From: Adineta steineri
Lineage: Eukaryota > Rotifera > Eurotatoria > Adinetida > Adinetidae
DNA: 64,000 bases
Direction of reading: 5' to 3'
Assembly (NCBI GenBank): GCA_905250115.1
Contig: CAJNOI010000002.1
Coordinates: 874,771 to 938,770, forward strand
Shown here in pieces: positions 1 through 11,983 of this stretch. The position numbers were made by a program, and so were the translations under genes. The notes below the pieces were generated by a model. It was not told the origin of the DNA. It was given only the letters and a program-made list of their open reading frames with translations, and did no database searches. The stretch's first letter is position 1. Every line of letters starts with the position of its first letter.

Positions 1-2593
1 CCTGATGATTTCGTTGTTGTTGTTGTTGTTGTACTTTTAGAACTTTCCTAAAATATTTCATTGAATAAACATTATCATAAAATATTCCTTTTTTTTGTAA
101 TACCTGAGTAGCACCTGGTGAATTTGTATTAAGAACAACCTTATGTAGATCCATGTATCCACCGGTTAATACTGTTTGATTTGATTCTGGAACCTATTAC
201 AACGAAATAAATAATAAAACAAAAAAAAAAGTATTTTTTGAAACAAACTTTTGATTCGAAAAAGATTCGATTTCCTTCACACCACATATGTGTTTCAATA
301 GTTTGACCTGGATCGACAGGTTTATTGAAACGAACCTATAAAAATATCTATTAATTATAGCTTTTAATTAGTAAATCTTATTTTACTTTTGTAGCTTTAA
401 ATAGTGTTGGATCATCATTAGCATAGGTATGTAAAACATGTCGAACGGCATGACCAAATGAACATAAACCATGTAGAATAGGTCGTGAAAAGCCTAGACA
501 AAGAATTTAATACTATTCTAAATATAGATATGATATTTAATACTATACCAGCTACTGATGCAAATGAAGGATCAATATGTAGTGGATTTTCATCACCAGT
601 TAAACGATATAATGCTGCTTGATCAATACTTGTTGTTTCTCGATAAACTTGATCAGCTTTTCGTTTTGGTGCTGCAACTGTTGGTCGTTGATTTTCACTA
701 GTTTTTTTACCACCAAAATTACCCGAACCAACAGAAAAAATAACAAACTGATTGAGTGAAATTAATGTTTCTGTTTCATCAAACATTTCAACTAGAATAG
801 ATGACAAAAAAAAAGAAAACAATTAACCGAAAAGTAATTAGTATAATTTAAACTACCATCATAAATAAGAACAGCGCCAGAACCTTTATCAAGTAAATCA
901 ACAATTTTTCCTTTTAATGTCATAGTACCCGATGTTGGTAATGGTTTATATAATTCAATATATTGTTCACCATGAAGAACCTGTTAAGATCAAAAAAAAA
1001 CAGAAAGAGAATATGTAAGTTTATGTATTAAATAAAATTTACTCGAGTTAAATCAATCTCAAGACCTAATTTTCCTGATGTAATCATAGGTAATGATAAT
1101 GATTGTGCTGGTATAACAGAAAATGTTGGTAAAACAGAAAAATTTTCATGATTTTCATATAGAAAACGTAATGAATTTGGTTGACGTAATGAACAACCAA
1201 CAGCAAGTGCATATAAAATAACTTGATTTGATGTATAAGAAAATGTTTGAGTAAAAATATCATTTGTTGTTTTTTCATCATTATTACTAATTGTTTCGAC
1301 TACATTCATTATATGTGATACTTGATCGGCTTGTGTTAAATGATAGAGTGGTTTAGCAAAACTAATTATATCTTTCCAATTATCACGTACATCTTCAGCT
1401 GTCATTGGTGCATTTGCACGACGTACCATTGCACCAGATGATTTTTGTAAACGAACTTTACCTATCCATCCACCAGCTACTTCAAATAATGAACCTGTAT
1501 CGGAACATGATTCATGACATAAATATAAAACAAGTGGCATAACAAATTCTGGTTTTAAATTTTCTTCAGCACCCGATGGTAGAAGACCTTGAGTTAAACG
1601 AGAAAAAGCTGTTGGTGCAATAGCATTACATGTTATATTATATTTAGCTCCTTCAAATGAAAGAGTATTTGATAAACCAACTAAACCCATTTTAGCAGCA
1701 CTATAATTTGCCTAAATAGAAATTTTATTAAATAATTTATATATATGTATATGTTGTTTTGTTTTTGAACTTTTTGCTAGACTATCATGTCAAATATTAA
1801 TAATCTTTTTGCGTTCGATTTTTGTCGACAAGTACGAAATGTATAGATAAGAAGAATCGTAAGAGAATATGAACGGAAATTGAGATATAGACTATTTTAC
1901 TATAAGAGTATCCCGGAACACTTCACTTTCTCGGTAAAATCGGGATGATAACTGTATATATATATTTCATTCATTTTAGTATTATAAAAAGTAAATTTCT
2001 AACCTGTCCAAAATTGCCATAGAGACCTGATGTTGATGTTGTAAAAATAACTCTTCCAAATTGTTGTTTTCGCATATATGGCCAAGCTGCATGTGTTAAT
2101 GAATAAGCGGCGCGTAAATGAATACGATGTACAAGATCCCAATCTTGTTCAGTCATGTTAACAAAACTTTTATCACGTAAAATTCCTGCATTATTAACCT
2201 GTAAATATTTAAAAATTATTTTTTAAAAATAAAGAGTTTTAATTTTTCCATTATAATTACAAGAATATCTATGCGACCAAAATTATCGATTGCGGTTTGT
2301 ATAACAGCTTTTCCATTTTCAACTGAATTGTAATCGGCTACAGCTTTTCCACCACTTGCTTGAATAAGTTTAACAACTTCATCAGCTGGTCGTGATGATT
2401 GACTACTATCACCTGATGTATTTCCACCTAAATCATTAACTACGACGCTTGCACCACGTGCACCAAAAGCAAGTGCATATTCCTACAAAATATAATTTTT
2501 TTAGAAATCTATCAAATTTTATTTTTCTTATACTTTGCCTAAACCATTTCCAGCACCAGTAACAACAACAACACGACCAAGAAAACGAAGCAT
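1..2593 (-). CDS. HSD17B4: Peroxisomal multifunctional enzyme type 2 (D-bifunctional protein), 3' end outside window
   Basis: Spliced gene starting at the ATG at 2593. It encodes an N-terminal short-chain dehydrogenase (Rossmann motif [23 protein letters not shown], catalytic YSAAK) followed by a MaoC-type 2-enoyl-CoA hydratase 2 domain, with the signature [18 protein letters not shown] near 545-600 and [10 protein letters not shown] just after it. The family hydrates and dehydrogenates very-long and branched-chain acyl-CoA intermediates in peroxisomal beta-oxidation. Order and spacing follow human HSD17B4 closely through the hydratase. The exon at the left edge ends in a run of six Gln codons, where a linker to the SCP2-like domain is expected; whether SCP2 is present cannot be seen. 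The start is chosen because an acceptor (tctttctag) lies 2 nt upstream and the Rossmann fold follows at once. It lies 99 bp downstream of the TCAIM-like stop on the same strand. The largest visible intron is about 1.7-2.0 kb. Confidence 0.94.
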
Positions 2594-2595
2594 AT

Positions 2596-2605
2596 CTAGA
2601 AAGAC
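2596..2605 (-). promoter_or_regulatory. Splice acceptor 2 nt before HSD17B4 start codon (candidate trans-splice site)
   Basis: Minus strand tctttctag is followed by AT and the ATG. The previous gene on this strand stops 99 bp upstream. The best explanation is a leader acceptor; a cis-spliced 5' UTR exon reaching across or into TCAIM is the alternative. Confidence 0.45.
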
Positions 2606-2692
2606 AGAATTATATTCTACGTCTGTCATTCATTACAAAAAAAGAAATATTGATTTTTATACAAAAAGAAGAAAAGTTAGAACTATAAAATT

Positions 2693-5098
2693 TTAGAGTG
2701 TTTCTTCTTGTGCAAATGACCAATTCCATGGTATTGATATAGTTCCATTTTGTGCTAAATTATAATTTTTATCAATTTTAAGTCGACATTGTTTTAAAAT
2801 CTTTAAAAAACGTTCATGTTCATTAAGTAATCGTTGACAACATTGGATAATTTCACTTTTTTTTATTCGTTGATTAATTAATATATCAGTTAATTGAAAT
2901 TGTTTTTGAACTTTTTTAAGTAAATTTAATTCTTTTTTAACATCTTTTTCATATAAATTTCTTGTTTCTTCAGCATTTTCTCGATTATTTACCATAAAAT
3001 CTAATATATCCATTGTTGCATCATATGCATTTATTTGAAAAAGTCCACTATTTGTTAATGATGGTTCTGAACTAAATGGATTAATAAATAAATAAAATTT
3101 TTTCCAAGATTCTATTCTATGTGCTTCATGATGACGATTTAAATCGAGGTGATGAGATAATTGTAAAAGATGATATAAATATGTATGAGCACGACATAAA
3201 TATTCAGAATCAGGATCTTGTCGAATTTCAATTCCACGAAAATATTCACGTAGATTAGTTTCATATGAAGTTATTTTTTCCATATATTGATCAGATTCTA
3301 ATAATTCATAACAGATAACATGATCCCAGTAAACAGGTGGATCATTTGCACCTAATTCAAGTGAACCATCTCGAAGTAAACATGATTTATCTCCAAATAT
3401 AAGTCGTTTATCTATTGTTGGAAAAAATAATTAAATATTATTTCAAATGATAACTTTCTTTTATATTAAAAACGAATAAAATACTTTTTAAAATAAAAGT
3501 TCTCTTTTTGAAGAACGAGGCGACAAAAAAAAAGATAACGATAAGATAACTAAAACATAAAAGTGCATTCAACTTAAAAATACCCTTTTCTCCTATTTGT
3601 TTGTTATGAATTATATGAATGTAATATTATTCATTAATTTGCATCAAAATACACGGAGTTATAGATTTATTGTTAAATAAATCTAACGACTGATTCAGTT
3701 TTGATAATTTTTTTATGAAAGTCGTTTTTTGATATTGGATCTACGAAGGTTGCGTACGAGATTTAATATTCATATTGTATGGCGTGACAACAAAATACAT
3801 ATATTTTATCAAGGGGAAAAAGCGGATCCTTGTGGATCCTCATGAATGTTAGGATCCACCAGAATCTTGAGGATCCATCAGGATCCAAAAAATTCAGAGG
3901 ATCCGGGGATTCAGAGGATCCATTTTTTCCACCCTTGATTCAAAGTTATTCTATAGGCAATAAATAAGAGCTCAAAACTGATAGTGATTAGTCGTTTTAT
4001 CATTTTTCCTAATGGCAAATAATACTTTCGATCTGAACCACACATGGATTAATTACAGCGATAGGTTTTATGTAAATAATGAATATGTCATCAGTTGATT
4101 TCTAAGTTTACTAGGCCATGTCAACCTGCTTTTGCAAATAAGAGTTTGAAAAAAATTAGTTTTTTTGTTAACTTAAATTCAAGAAATATATACCTTTTAA
4201 AGTTAAGAGTTTGTCATGCCATTTATCAATATACAAAAATAATGTACGTAGACATGCACAAAATTGTGAAACAGACCAATCATCTCTATATTCAATTGAT
4301 TTAAGTTTAAATCGTTCTTTAATATCGTTAACTTTATCACTAATTTCATTCATTAATTCTTGATGCCGTTTAGTTATAGTACGTGCTGCTTCAACATTGT
4401 TTGTCAACCATGTTCTACAAAGTATTAGAAACTAATTCCATTAAAATAAAAATAAAATTTTCAATCTTACTCAATTGATAGCTTAGGAATTTTTGCAAAA
4501 TCATACATTTTTTCAATTTCAATTACTCTAAAATGAATTTCATTTTGACCTGTTTGTTTTTGTATTTTTGGTACATCAACAACGGGTAAATCCAATGTAT
4601 TTAATATAGTATTTACACTAGTTAGAAGATCTCTTGAATTTAATGTAACTCGATGAGGAGATAATGGTACTGGTGCAACTAGAATAATAAATATAGAAAA
4701 AAACCAAACAAATAATAATAAAAGAATTTTCTTAGCATGCTAACCTACGAGCAGATTTATTTGTTAATACTTTTGTAAAGAAAGTAACAGTTATCGCTGC
4801 CATATATTCTTTACGCTGTAATCCAGACAGATAAGCACTAACTAATTGTAAACTTTTTTCATTTACATCCTGGATTTAAAAATTTATTAGAATAATATGA
4901 GAAAACTTCTTTGAATTAAATTACTTTTTCTTTTGGATATTGTGTAAATAAATCCGGATGAACTTTTAAATAGAATTTTTTCAATGCTGCTGAAATCGTT
5001 TCTGAACGATCGGTTGATAAATAACAACGGATTAATATATTTTTATTTATATTGTTCAAACAATGAACTATTGAAAAAGAAAATCGTGTTAAAATCAT
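2693..5098 (-). CDS. TCAIM: TCAIM-like mitochondrial protein (DUF4460/DUF4461 family)
   Basis: Five or so exons (about 5098-4925, 4870-4743, 4680-4470, 4414-4193, 3416-2693). The N-terminus carries the DUF4460 hallmark ALKKFYLKVHPDLFTQYP, corresponding to ALRPFYFAVHPD in vertebrate TCAIM (T-cell activation inhibitor, mitochondrial). It is preceded by a basic, hydrophobic stretch (MILTRFSFSIVHCLN) that fits a mitochondrial presequence. The C-terminus ends in GTISIPWNWSFAQ, matching the family's conserved IPWNW close to the stop. Molecular function is poorly known even in vertebrates, where it is mitochondrial and linked to oxoglutarate dehydrogenase turnover; nothing in the sequence adds to that. 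The start codon sits directly on a splice acceptor (aaattttag before ATG), only 89 bp after the ROGDI-like stop. The last intron (3417-4192, about 776 bp) is unusually long and contains a GGATCC-rich tandem repeat. Confidence 0.87.
3824..3921. repeat. GGATCC-rich degenerate tandem repeat inside TCAIM intron
   Basis: Seven copies of the palindrome GGATCC start at 3824, 3834, 3852, 3871, 3881, 3899 and 3916. Spacings are 10, 18, 19, 10, 18 and 17 bp, so the array reads as two diverged units of about 46 bp (three sites each) plus one extra site. It lies in the long last intron of the TCAIM-like gene and is richer in GC than its surroundings. Confidence 0.85.
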
Positions 5099-5108
5099 CT
5101 AAAATTTA
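5099..5108 (-). promoter_or_regulatory. Splice acceptor abutting TCAIM start codon (candidate trans-splice site)
   Basis: On the minus strand aaattttag is followed immediately by the ATG. Only 89 bp separate this ATG from the stop of the upstream ROGDI-like gene, leaving no obvious room for a cis donor exon. This arrangement is typical of spliced-leader addition in operons. Confidence 0.5.
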
Positions 5109-5187
5109 ATATATGACGAACAATATATATAAATATATGTAATTACACTTGACAAAATTTAATTTAAAAAGAAAAAGAAAAGAAAAA

Positions 5188-6619
5188 TTAAAATGCTGTC
5201 ATAAGATCTCCAATTGAGTCTTTTTTTTGTTTTTCTTCCATTAATTTCCAATCGGATCCATTTTGATATTCATCAAAAATACGTAACTGAAAAAAAAGTA
5301 AATTTTCATAGATAAATTTCAATCACAAAATAAAAATCAATTTACTTTATCTCGAAGTTGTTGTAATTGTAAAAGCATATAAGATAATTGATTTAATAAA
5401 TCAGCAAGAGTTGGAACATTTGCTTCAATCTTAAATAATTAAAATAATATAATTTAAAAGCAGAAAAGTGCAAATTTTTCTATATACATAATGTTTAAAA
5501 TAACCACTTGCTTTTCCATGAACACTTGTATGATAAACAGCAAACGATAATTTTGAACCTTGGATATAAAAACTAAATGCAATGTTTTCTGGTATTGCTG
5601 GTGTAAAAATAGACTATAAATACAGATAAGATTTAAATAAAACACATGATATATATTTACTGTGTTTTTATTGCGTCTTAAATCATCAATACGTTTTTTC
5701 TTTGGTAATAAAATATTATCTTTTGCATTATTAATACAATCAATAATTAAATCAAGATATTGAATTGCTTTGTATAATTGATCAATATTACGTTCGAAAT
5801 CTGTTAATTCAACATAATGAAAAGCACGTTCAAGATGTTGTCGACATTCATGTAACTAAATAAAATGGATAATCATATATTCTTGTTTCTCTTATGATAT
5901 AATTTCTTTATTTACTTGTTGAAGAAACCAATATTTCATCTGTTGTGTTGCTATACTAGTTCGAAATGCATTATTCATAGGTGGTTGAACTTTGGTTCCT
6001 GCTTTGTAAACAACATCCTATAAAATGAATTAGAATAATATTGAATAAAGTTTTTTTTATTGATTTACAGCTGCCGTAATATCTGATCCCAATAATGTAA
6101 CAGTACATTTTAATATTTCGCTATTCCTAAAAATAAATGAAATTGATTTGAATTTTATTTGAATAAAATGTTATTATTACTGAGGATGAGTTAATGATAG
6201 TAGAACGGGTTTAGCAGTTGTTTCTTCTGTTGCTAAAATAATTAAAGAAGAAAATTTTAGAAATATTTTTTTAAAGAACTTACGATCATCTGAACGTTTT
6301 AATAAACGAATGGAAGTCTATAAAAAAAATACATAGAATTAAGAAATCTTTCTAAAGAAGATAATTATACTTTAAGAATTTCAGTTGTTTCGACAAGAAC
6401 ACGATCGAAATCATTGGTCATTAAATCATTCAATTCACGATGCTAAAAAAAATTAAGAATCAAATATCTTCCAACGACTATTATCAAGTTAAAGATCTTA
6501 TTAAATATGTAAATATTTTGAAACAAAGGATAATTCGATTTTTATAGCAATGTATCTTCAAAAATACCTACCAAAACATTACATTCTTCGATTAATTCTA
6601 ATTGTAATTCGTCCTCCAT
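5188..6619 (-). CDS. ROGDI: ROGDI-like (leucine-zipper, Rav2/Rogdi family) protein
   Basis: About nine short exons encode roughly 270 residues; human ROGDI has 287. Recognition rests on collinear similarity: the N-terminal helix MEDELQLELIEECNVL, then LLGSDITAADVVYKAG (human LQGDALSQADVNLK), MKYWFLQQLHECRQHLERAF (human WKLQQIQDARNHVSQAI), the SIFTPAIPENIAFSFYIQG block (human MFAPALPSDLLVNVYIN), and a C-terminal LLLQLQQLRDKL (human LQLCQQLKDKI). The family is the animal counterpart of yeast Rav2, a subunit of the RAVE-type V-ATPase assembly complex; human ROGDI mutations cause Kohlschuetter-Toenz syndrome. The start ATG (6617-6619) lies about 24 nt after an acceptor (atctttag). It is the first gene of a same-strand trio with TCAIM and HSD17B4. 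Identity is likely, with individual exon ends less certain. Confidence 0.8.
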
Positions 6620-7412
6620 AAAAAATACTATTTGTTTTTTATCTAAAGATAAAAATAAATATCAAATTAATCTTGATGAAAATATTTCCATTGAGTATTA
6701 TTAATATTTAACAATTGAACGATGTTCGATTATAATCGAGTAACTATGTATTAATGAATTGTTATTCATGGTGAGAATTTACATCGATGTGTTAGTTTTC
6801 ACACTACATATTTAATTTATTCTATTCGATGCAATATATATTAAATGCCAAATAATATTCTATAGTAGTACATGAAAGTTTAGTTGATTCATATTTGTAA
6901 TTAATGTCATAGATTCTTTTGATTTTTAAGATGTAATTAAATAAAATTTCTATTTGTTTTTTTAGTATAACGATAGGAATTTATTTATAATCCCAAAAAA
7001 ATTGAAGATTAATATTTTTATATAATCTATCATTGAAAAAGAAAAAGAAGAGTAGAAAATAAAATCTTTCTTTTTTTTTCATGCTCTATTCTTGTTTTCT
7101 TTTTCTCATGTATGGTCGATAGAAATAACCAATGAGATGTTTACCAGCTAAAATCTTCAGCTAAATAAACCTATATCATCATCGAAGAACGAACAAACGA
7201 ACAAACGAAGGTGTGCTTTGCTTTGTATATTTATTTCTCTGTCTCTCTCTCAATGCACACACTCGAAATCCAGTATAACGACGAGTAAAAGATAAGCGTT
7301 CGTGTGTCTATGCGGAACAACATTTATAATATATATATTTAAATAAATAATAAATAACAATGTAAGTTGAAATAAAAAATAACTAAAATAACCTTTTTTC
7401 TATAGAGTTTCA
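6620..7412. other. Divergent promoter region between ROGDI-like and GCK-III kinase genes
   Basis: AT-rich DNA with no credible ORF. It should contain the promoters of both divergently transcribed genes. A short 5' UTR intron of the kinase gene is plausible (donor gtaagttg near 7361, acceptor ctatag at 7405). Around 7180-7205 there is a short acgaacaaacga direct repeat, and near 7235-7250 a CT-rich tract. Confidence 0.5.
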
Positions 7413-9727
7413 ATGATTGTCGCTCCACATATAACTTCACAACAGGTATATACATACATACATATATAAAGAAGAAGAAAAAAACAGCAATAAAATATTT
7501 ATTTTTGATTAGGGTAAAGTTGATCCTGAAGAAATATTCGAACGACATGATCATATTGGTCGAGGATCATTTGGAGTATGTTAAAAGATTATGATTTTAT
7601 TTATTTATTTATTGAATATTTTATGTTTTTTTTTCCTAGGAAGTTTATAAAGGTATAAATAAAAAATCATCCAATATTGTGGCAATAAAAATAATTGATT
7701 TGGAAAAAGCTGAAGATGAAATTGAGGATATTCAACAAGAAATTCAAGTACTTTCCCAGTGTAATTCACTCTATATAACAAAATATTTTGGTTCTTATTT
7801 AAAAGTAATAACAACAAAACAAAATATTTTCTTTAAAAAATATATTGTTGTTTTTTCTCTTCTATCAACAAAGGGAACTAAATTATGGATTGTTATGGAA
7901 TATCTCGGTGGTGGTTCAGCACTTGATCTAATGAAACCAGGTCCATTTGATGAACAGTATATTGCTATAATTTTACGTGAAGTACTCAAAGGTCTTGAAT
8001 ATTTACATTCGGAGAAGAAAATTCATCGTGATATTAAAGCAGCTAATGTTCTTTTATCAGAACATGGTGATGTTAAATTAGCTGATTTTGGTGTTGCTAA
8101 ACAATTAACAGATTCAATTAATAAAGGAAATACATTTGTTGGTACACCATTTTGGATGTCACCAGAAGTTATAATGCAACATAAATATGATTATTCAGTA
8201 AGAATAAGATTTAAAAAAAGCAAAATGAATCTTATTTTTTCTATTAACTAGGCTGATATTTGGTCACTTGGTATAACAGCAATTGAATTAGCTAAAGGTG
8301 AACCACCATATTCAGATTTACATCCAATGAGAGTTTTATTACAAATACCAAAAAATCCACCGCCACAATTAGTTGGAAATTATTCGAAATTTTTTCGAGA
8401 ATTTGTTGAAGCTTGTTTACAAAAGAATCCCGAACATGTAAATAGAAAAACAAATTATAAATAAATTTATTTCTTTTTCTTTCGTTTGTATTAGAGACCA
8501 ACAGCTCAACAATTACGTCGATTAAAATTTGTATCATTAAATAAATCAACTAGATTTTTAGTAGAATTAATTGAACGTTATAGACGATGGAAAGAAAATC
8601 ATAAGAATGGAGGAGGATCAGATAGTGGATCAAGTTCAGAAGAAGATGCGTAAGAAAATTTGATTTTAATTAAAACAAAATATGAATATATGTTTTTGTT
8701 TTAGACCTAAGGATAAAACATTTCGGTGGAGATTCGACGATGATACAGTTAGATTATCATCAGGAAATGGAATCTTTCCAGTATGTATACTTATTATTTT
8801 ATAGATGAATAGTAGTTGATGATGTATATCATTCATACGATAGTAATATTATAATAACGAGGCTAAATCAATTGTAATCATGATGAGTGTGAGACCTATT
8901 CATCTTTGTCTTCATTTCGGAGTTAGTCAATTAGATTATGATTGTCTCGACAAACAATATATTATTTTTCTGATCAACATGTGTATATATGCATCGTTCG
9001 ATGTTATCTTTAAAGCCATAAATAATGAGTATAGATATGTATTCATGCTATTTGTAGGATTCTTTTCTTTTTATAAACCCATATATAAAATCAAACAAAC
9101 TTAAGAAAAATTTAGTCAAAACTCTTGCACAACAAGATTTTTAAATTACAGCATCATACTATGGTTGCATTTTCTATTTTTATCCAAATAAACAAAACTT
9201 TCTATTTTCTTTCAAAATGATTCATAGTTTCCATTTTGTTAGATCATCTTAAACATATTAGTCATTCTATTATCTATGATATCATTTACAATAGTTTATA
9301 AAAGATTTAATTTCTTATTTTAATTTTAGCCTAATGAAATAATTGAATTAAATCCAGTATTTAAATCAATTTTTGATGATGTATGTTATAGAAAACGTTT
9401 TTGTTTTTCGTTATTGATTAATATGATTATATTTAGCTTTCTATTCGTTTTAATATTCCAACAACAATGTCCCATAATAATTCATCGAATGGTGTTATAC
9501 GTAATACGCAAAATGGTGTTGAATTATTTCAACATTTACGTCGTATATTTGATAATGCTCAAATGCGCTATCCAGGTTTTAGTGATGAATTTATTCGAAC
9601 AATGCGTGAACATATATCAAAAGTAAATAATCCACCATCAACAACATCATCATCGAATAAAAATAATTCAACAGCAGATGATAATAACAGTCAACTGTTA
9701 CCTGGTGTTGTTAAACTGAGAATTTAA
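7413..9727 (+). CDS. STE20-family GCK-III protein kinase (MST3/STK24-STK25-STK26 type)
   Basis: A spliced CDS of about 447 codons begins [11 protein letters not shown] and leads into a full kinase domain. Visible are the glycine loop IGRGSFGEVYKG, the [19 protein letters not shown] block, catalytic [14 protein letters not shown] in [10 protein letters not shown], and the activation segment [13 protein letters not shown]. After the kinase come [24 protein letters not shown] and a Ser/Glu-rich linker. The last exon ([19 protein letters not shown]) resembles the C-terminal dimerisation helices that bind CCM3/PDCD10 in this family. GCK-III kinases act at the Golgi and in STRIPAK complexes in cell polarity, migration and stress signalling. 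All catalytic residues are present. The intron at about 8780-9330 is long for this locus and contains only a spurious ORF. One invertebrate member probably covers all three vertebrate paralogues, so no single symbol is given. Confidence 0.93.
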
Positions 9728-10915
9728 ATTTTCTTTTCCTATTATTTCTTTCTTTCTTTCTTTCTCTCTCTCTCATTGCTCGATCAGATAAATCTCTTTC
9801 TACGAGTGAGACATGTCAACTTCGTTCCAGACTCTACATATATGAATATATATATATATATAAACATTATACCATATTTATTCAATGTACATATATTTTC
9901 ATTTCAATCATTCAACAACGGCAACATATTTCATTCATTTGTTATCTATACCTACTAAATTTCATTCCTAGAAAACCAAAAAAGACAAAAAAAAACATTT
10001 CTTCTTATTTATATACATAAATATATGTACAACAGTGATTCTATTTTACGTTCTTTTGTTCATCACTATTAGCTTTCTTTGTCTTCTTTTGATTATGGGC
10101 AAACTCAACATTGGTTCGCATTACTTTGGCCGGCTTGGCTGGAATTCTCCTCTTTTTGTTCTATTTTTTCGTTATTTGTTTCTTCTTCTTCTTCTTCTTC
10201 TTCTTCTTGTTCTTATGTACTTGCGATATTTGTGAAATGAGAAAAAAAATCGAAAAGAACCCGCCTTTTGTTTTTTTTTGTTCCTTGTTTCTGGCTAATG
10301 ATACTTATTTCAAATATAAAAATCGCGAAACAAATAGATCTTATAAAACAAAACAAAAAACTATCTTCATATTAGATATAACATGAAAATAGTACAAAAT
10401 GTTCATGTTATTGATTTTCTCGTTGAAACAAATCTTATAACTATAGTACGTATCTATTATTATCGAAATATGATTTTGTACAAGATAATAAATACCTATT
10501 AACAATTGTTTTTAAATACTATATTTTTATTTTATATAATTATTTGATTTCACTTGACGATTTTTTTCAATGATCACTAAAGCTGATTATATGTTAAAAA
10601 TAGTAATTAAAAAAGAAGAGTTATCAAGACTAAATTTAAACTTCAATTATCTACTGATCGATATGGATGAATTTTGATTTTAGTTTTGCATTAATGACGA
10701 CAGCTAGTTGATTAATTGAACCGTTAACTGTATGTCAATAGACATAAAATCGAGATATTCATCAAATGAAAGTATATAATATATTTTTTAAAAAGTCGTA
10801 GATTAAAGTTAAAAAGAAAAATAATCGTTGAGTTAGACATTTCATGATCTATGTTATTATACTAAATGTATATTTATTAATAGAACTATTTTTAGATATT
10901 TAATTTCTGAAGATA
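9728..10915. other. Non-coding stretch downstream of kinase
   Basis: It begins with the kinase 3' UTR (CT-rich tract at about 9748-9774), then AT-rich sequence with a (TTC)n microsatellite at 10180-10208. No coding exon is recognisable; short ORFs here are composed of low-complexity sequence. The right end has an acceptor-like ctatttttag about 23 nt before the next ATG. Confidence 0.5.
10180..10208 (+). repeat. (TTC)n microsatellite
   Basis: About nine tandem TTC triplets in the non-coding region after the GCK-III gene. Confidence 0.9.
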
Positions 10916-11164
10916 ATGTCAGAAGAAGCAAATCACACTGTGGCTCGAGCAGAAGCAAATGCAAACCAAGCAACAGCTGATGAAAATGTTCGAGAACTTC
11001 GAAAAGAAGAAGAAGAGGAAGTTAACGATGATAGTGATGATGAAGTTGTAGCTACAACAGGTAAACCAGAACGTCCAATAGCAATATCAAAACCCAATAC
11101 AGATGATAAAGATGATAAAGTTAAAAAAGAACCACCCGAAATGAATATTCAACTACAACATTAA
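10916..11164 (+). CDS. Small acidic, probably disordered protein, unknown function
   Basis: An 82-residue ORF with normal local codon use. It begins MSEEANHTVARAEANANQ and continues through an acidic/charged stretch (RELRKEEEEEVNDDSDDE) and a Lys/Asp-rich tail with KKEPPEM. No signal peptide, membrane segment or known fold is visible, and I do not recognise the family. Support for it being real: an acceptor-like ctatttttag lies about 23 nt before the ATG, codons show the same A/T-ending bias as neighbouring true genes, and AATAAA occurs about 140 bp after the stop. Against: it is short, low-complexity and intronless. It could be a single-exon gene or the last exon of a longer gene whose other exons I did not find. 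Confidence 0.5.
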   Translation: MSEEANHTVARAEANANQATADENVRELRKEEEEEVNDDSDDEVVATTGKPERPIAISKPNTDDKDDKVKKEPPEMNIQLQH

Positions 11165-11983
11165 ATACAAGGTTTATATGCATGTATTTATTCAAGCTTA
11201 TGTTCACATTCCTGCACTTTTTTTGTCTTACGGTTTATTTTTCTTTCTTTGGTTGTTCATTCGTTCATATGTTAGCTATTCCTGCAACGTTTTTGTTCGA
11301 TAAAAATAAAATATTTTTGACCTTCTTTTGTCGTTCATTCTATATCGATTCGAAGACAAGATATAAAACCGATAGGCTTTTGTTCTCTTTATTCATTGTA
11401 TGAACACATTGATATTATTTCACATCTATACGCTTTGTTTATTGATATATATTTGTGCGAGATGATGTATAGAGAAAAAAAAAGTATATATTCAAATATT
11501 TGATATCGCACTTTTTATGTATGTATTTTTTTTTCCATAAAATCATACCATTGAATAAAAAGTCAGTCTCCGATAGTTAGTCAAGCATGCAGTGAAATAT
11601 CTATTATTTTTTTACCTTTTTTTATTCGTCTCGGACAGCGGCGAGACAAGAAAAAGAATGTACGTCTATATATATGTACACACACAGAAGCAGAAACAGA
11701 AAAAAGAAATAAGGGTAACACACAAATATAGTTATAGTAATAATAATATAGCAAATTGTAGTCTCGGCATTTATAATACGCCTTACATACGAAACAAGAA
11801 AAGAAAAAAAACAGAGGAAGAAGAAAACAAGACAACATCGAAAAAGAATAGAAGACGAAATAAGGAATATATTATCTGCAATGAATGATGAGATATAGAG
11901 AGAAGATATGTCTACAGGATACACACACACGAAAAAATAGATGTTATACCATTATATACATGCATTTTTTTTTAATATTTAGT
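11165..11983. other. Convergent intergenic region between acidic ORF and histone H1
   Basis: It holds the 3' UTRs of two convergent genes. AATAAA lies near 11306 on the plus strand. Several overlapping short ORFs at 11580-11930 on both strands are purine/pyrimidine-rich low-complexity readings and are not considered coding. Confidence 0.5.

Noticed and set aside
8880..9104. 74-codon ORF within the GCK-III kinase gene
   Set aside because: It lies entirely in the 8780-9330 intron, has no kinase-related sequence and shows chance composition.
11581..11930. Several overlapping ORFs on both strands
   Set aside because: Simple purine/pyrimidine-rich sequence; mutual overlap on opposite strands and no conserved motif.
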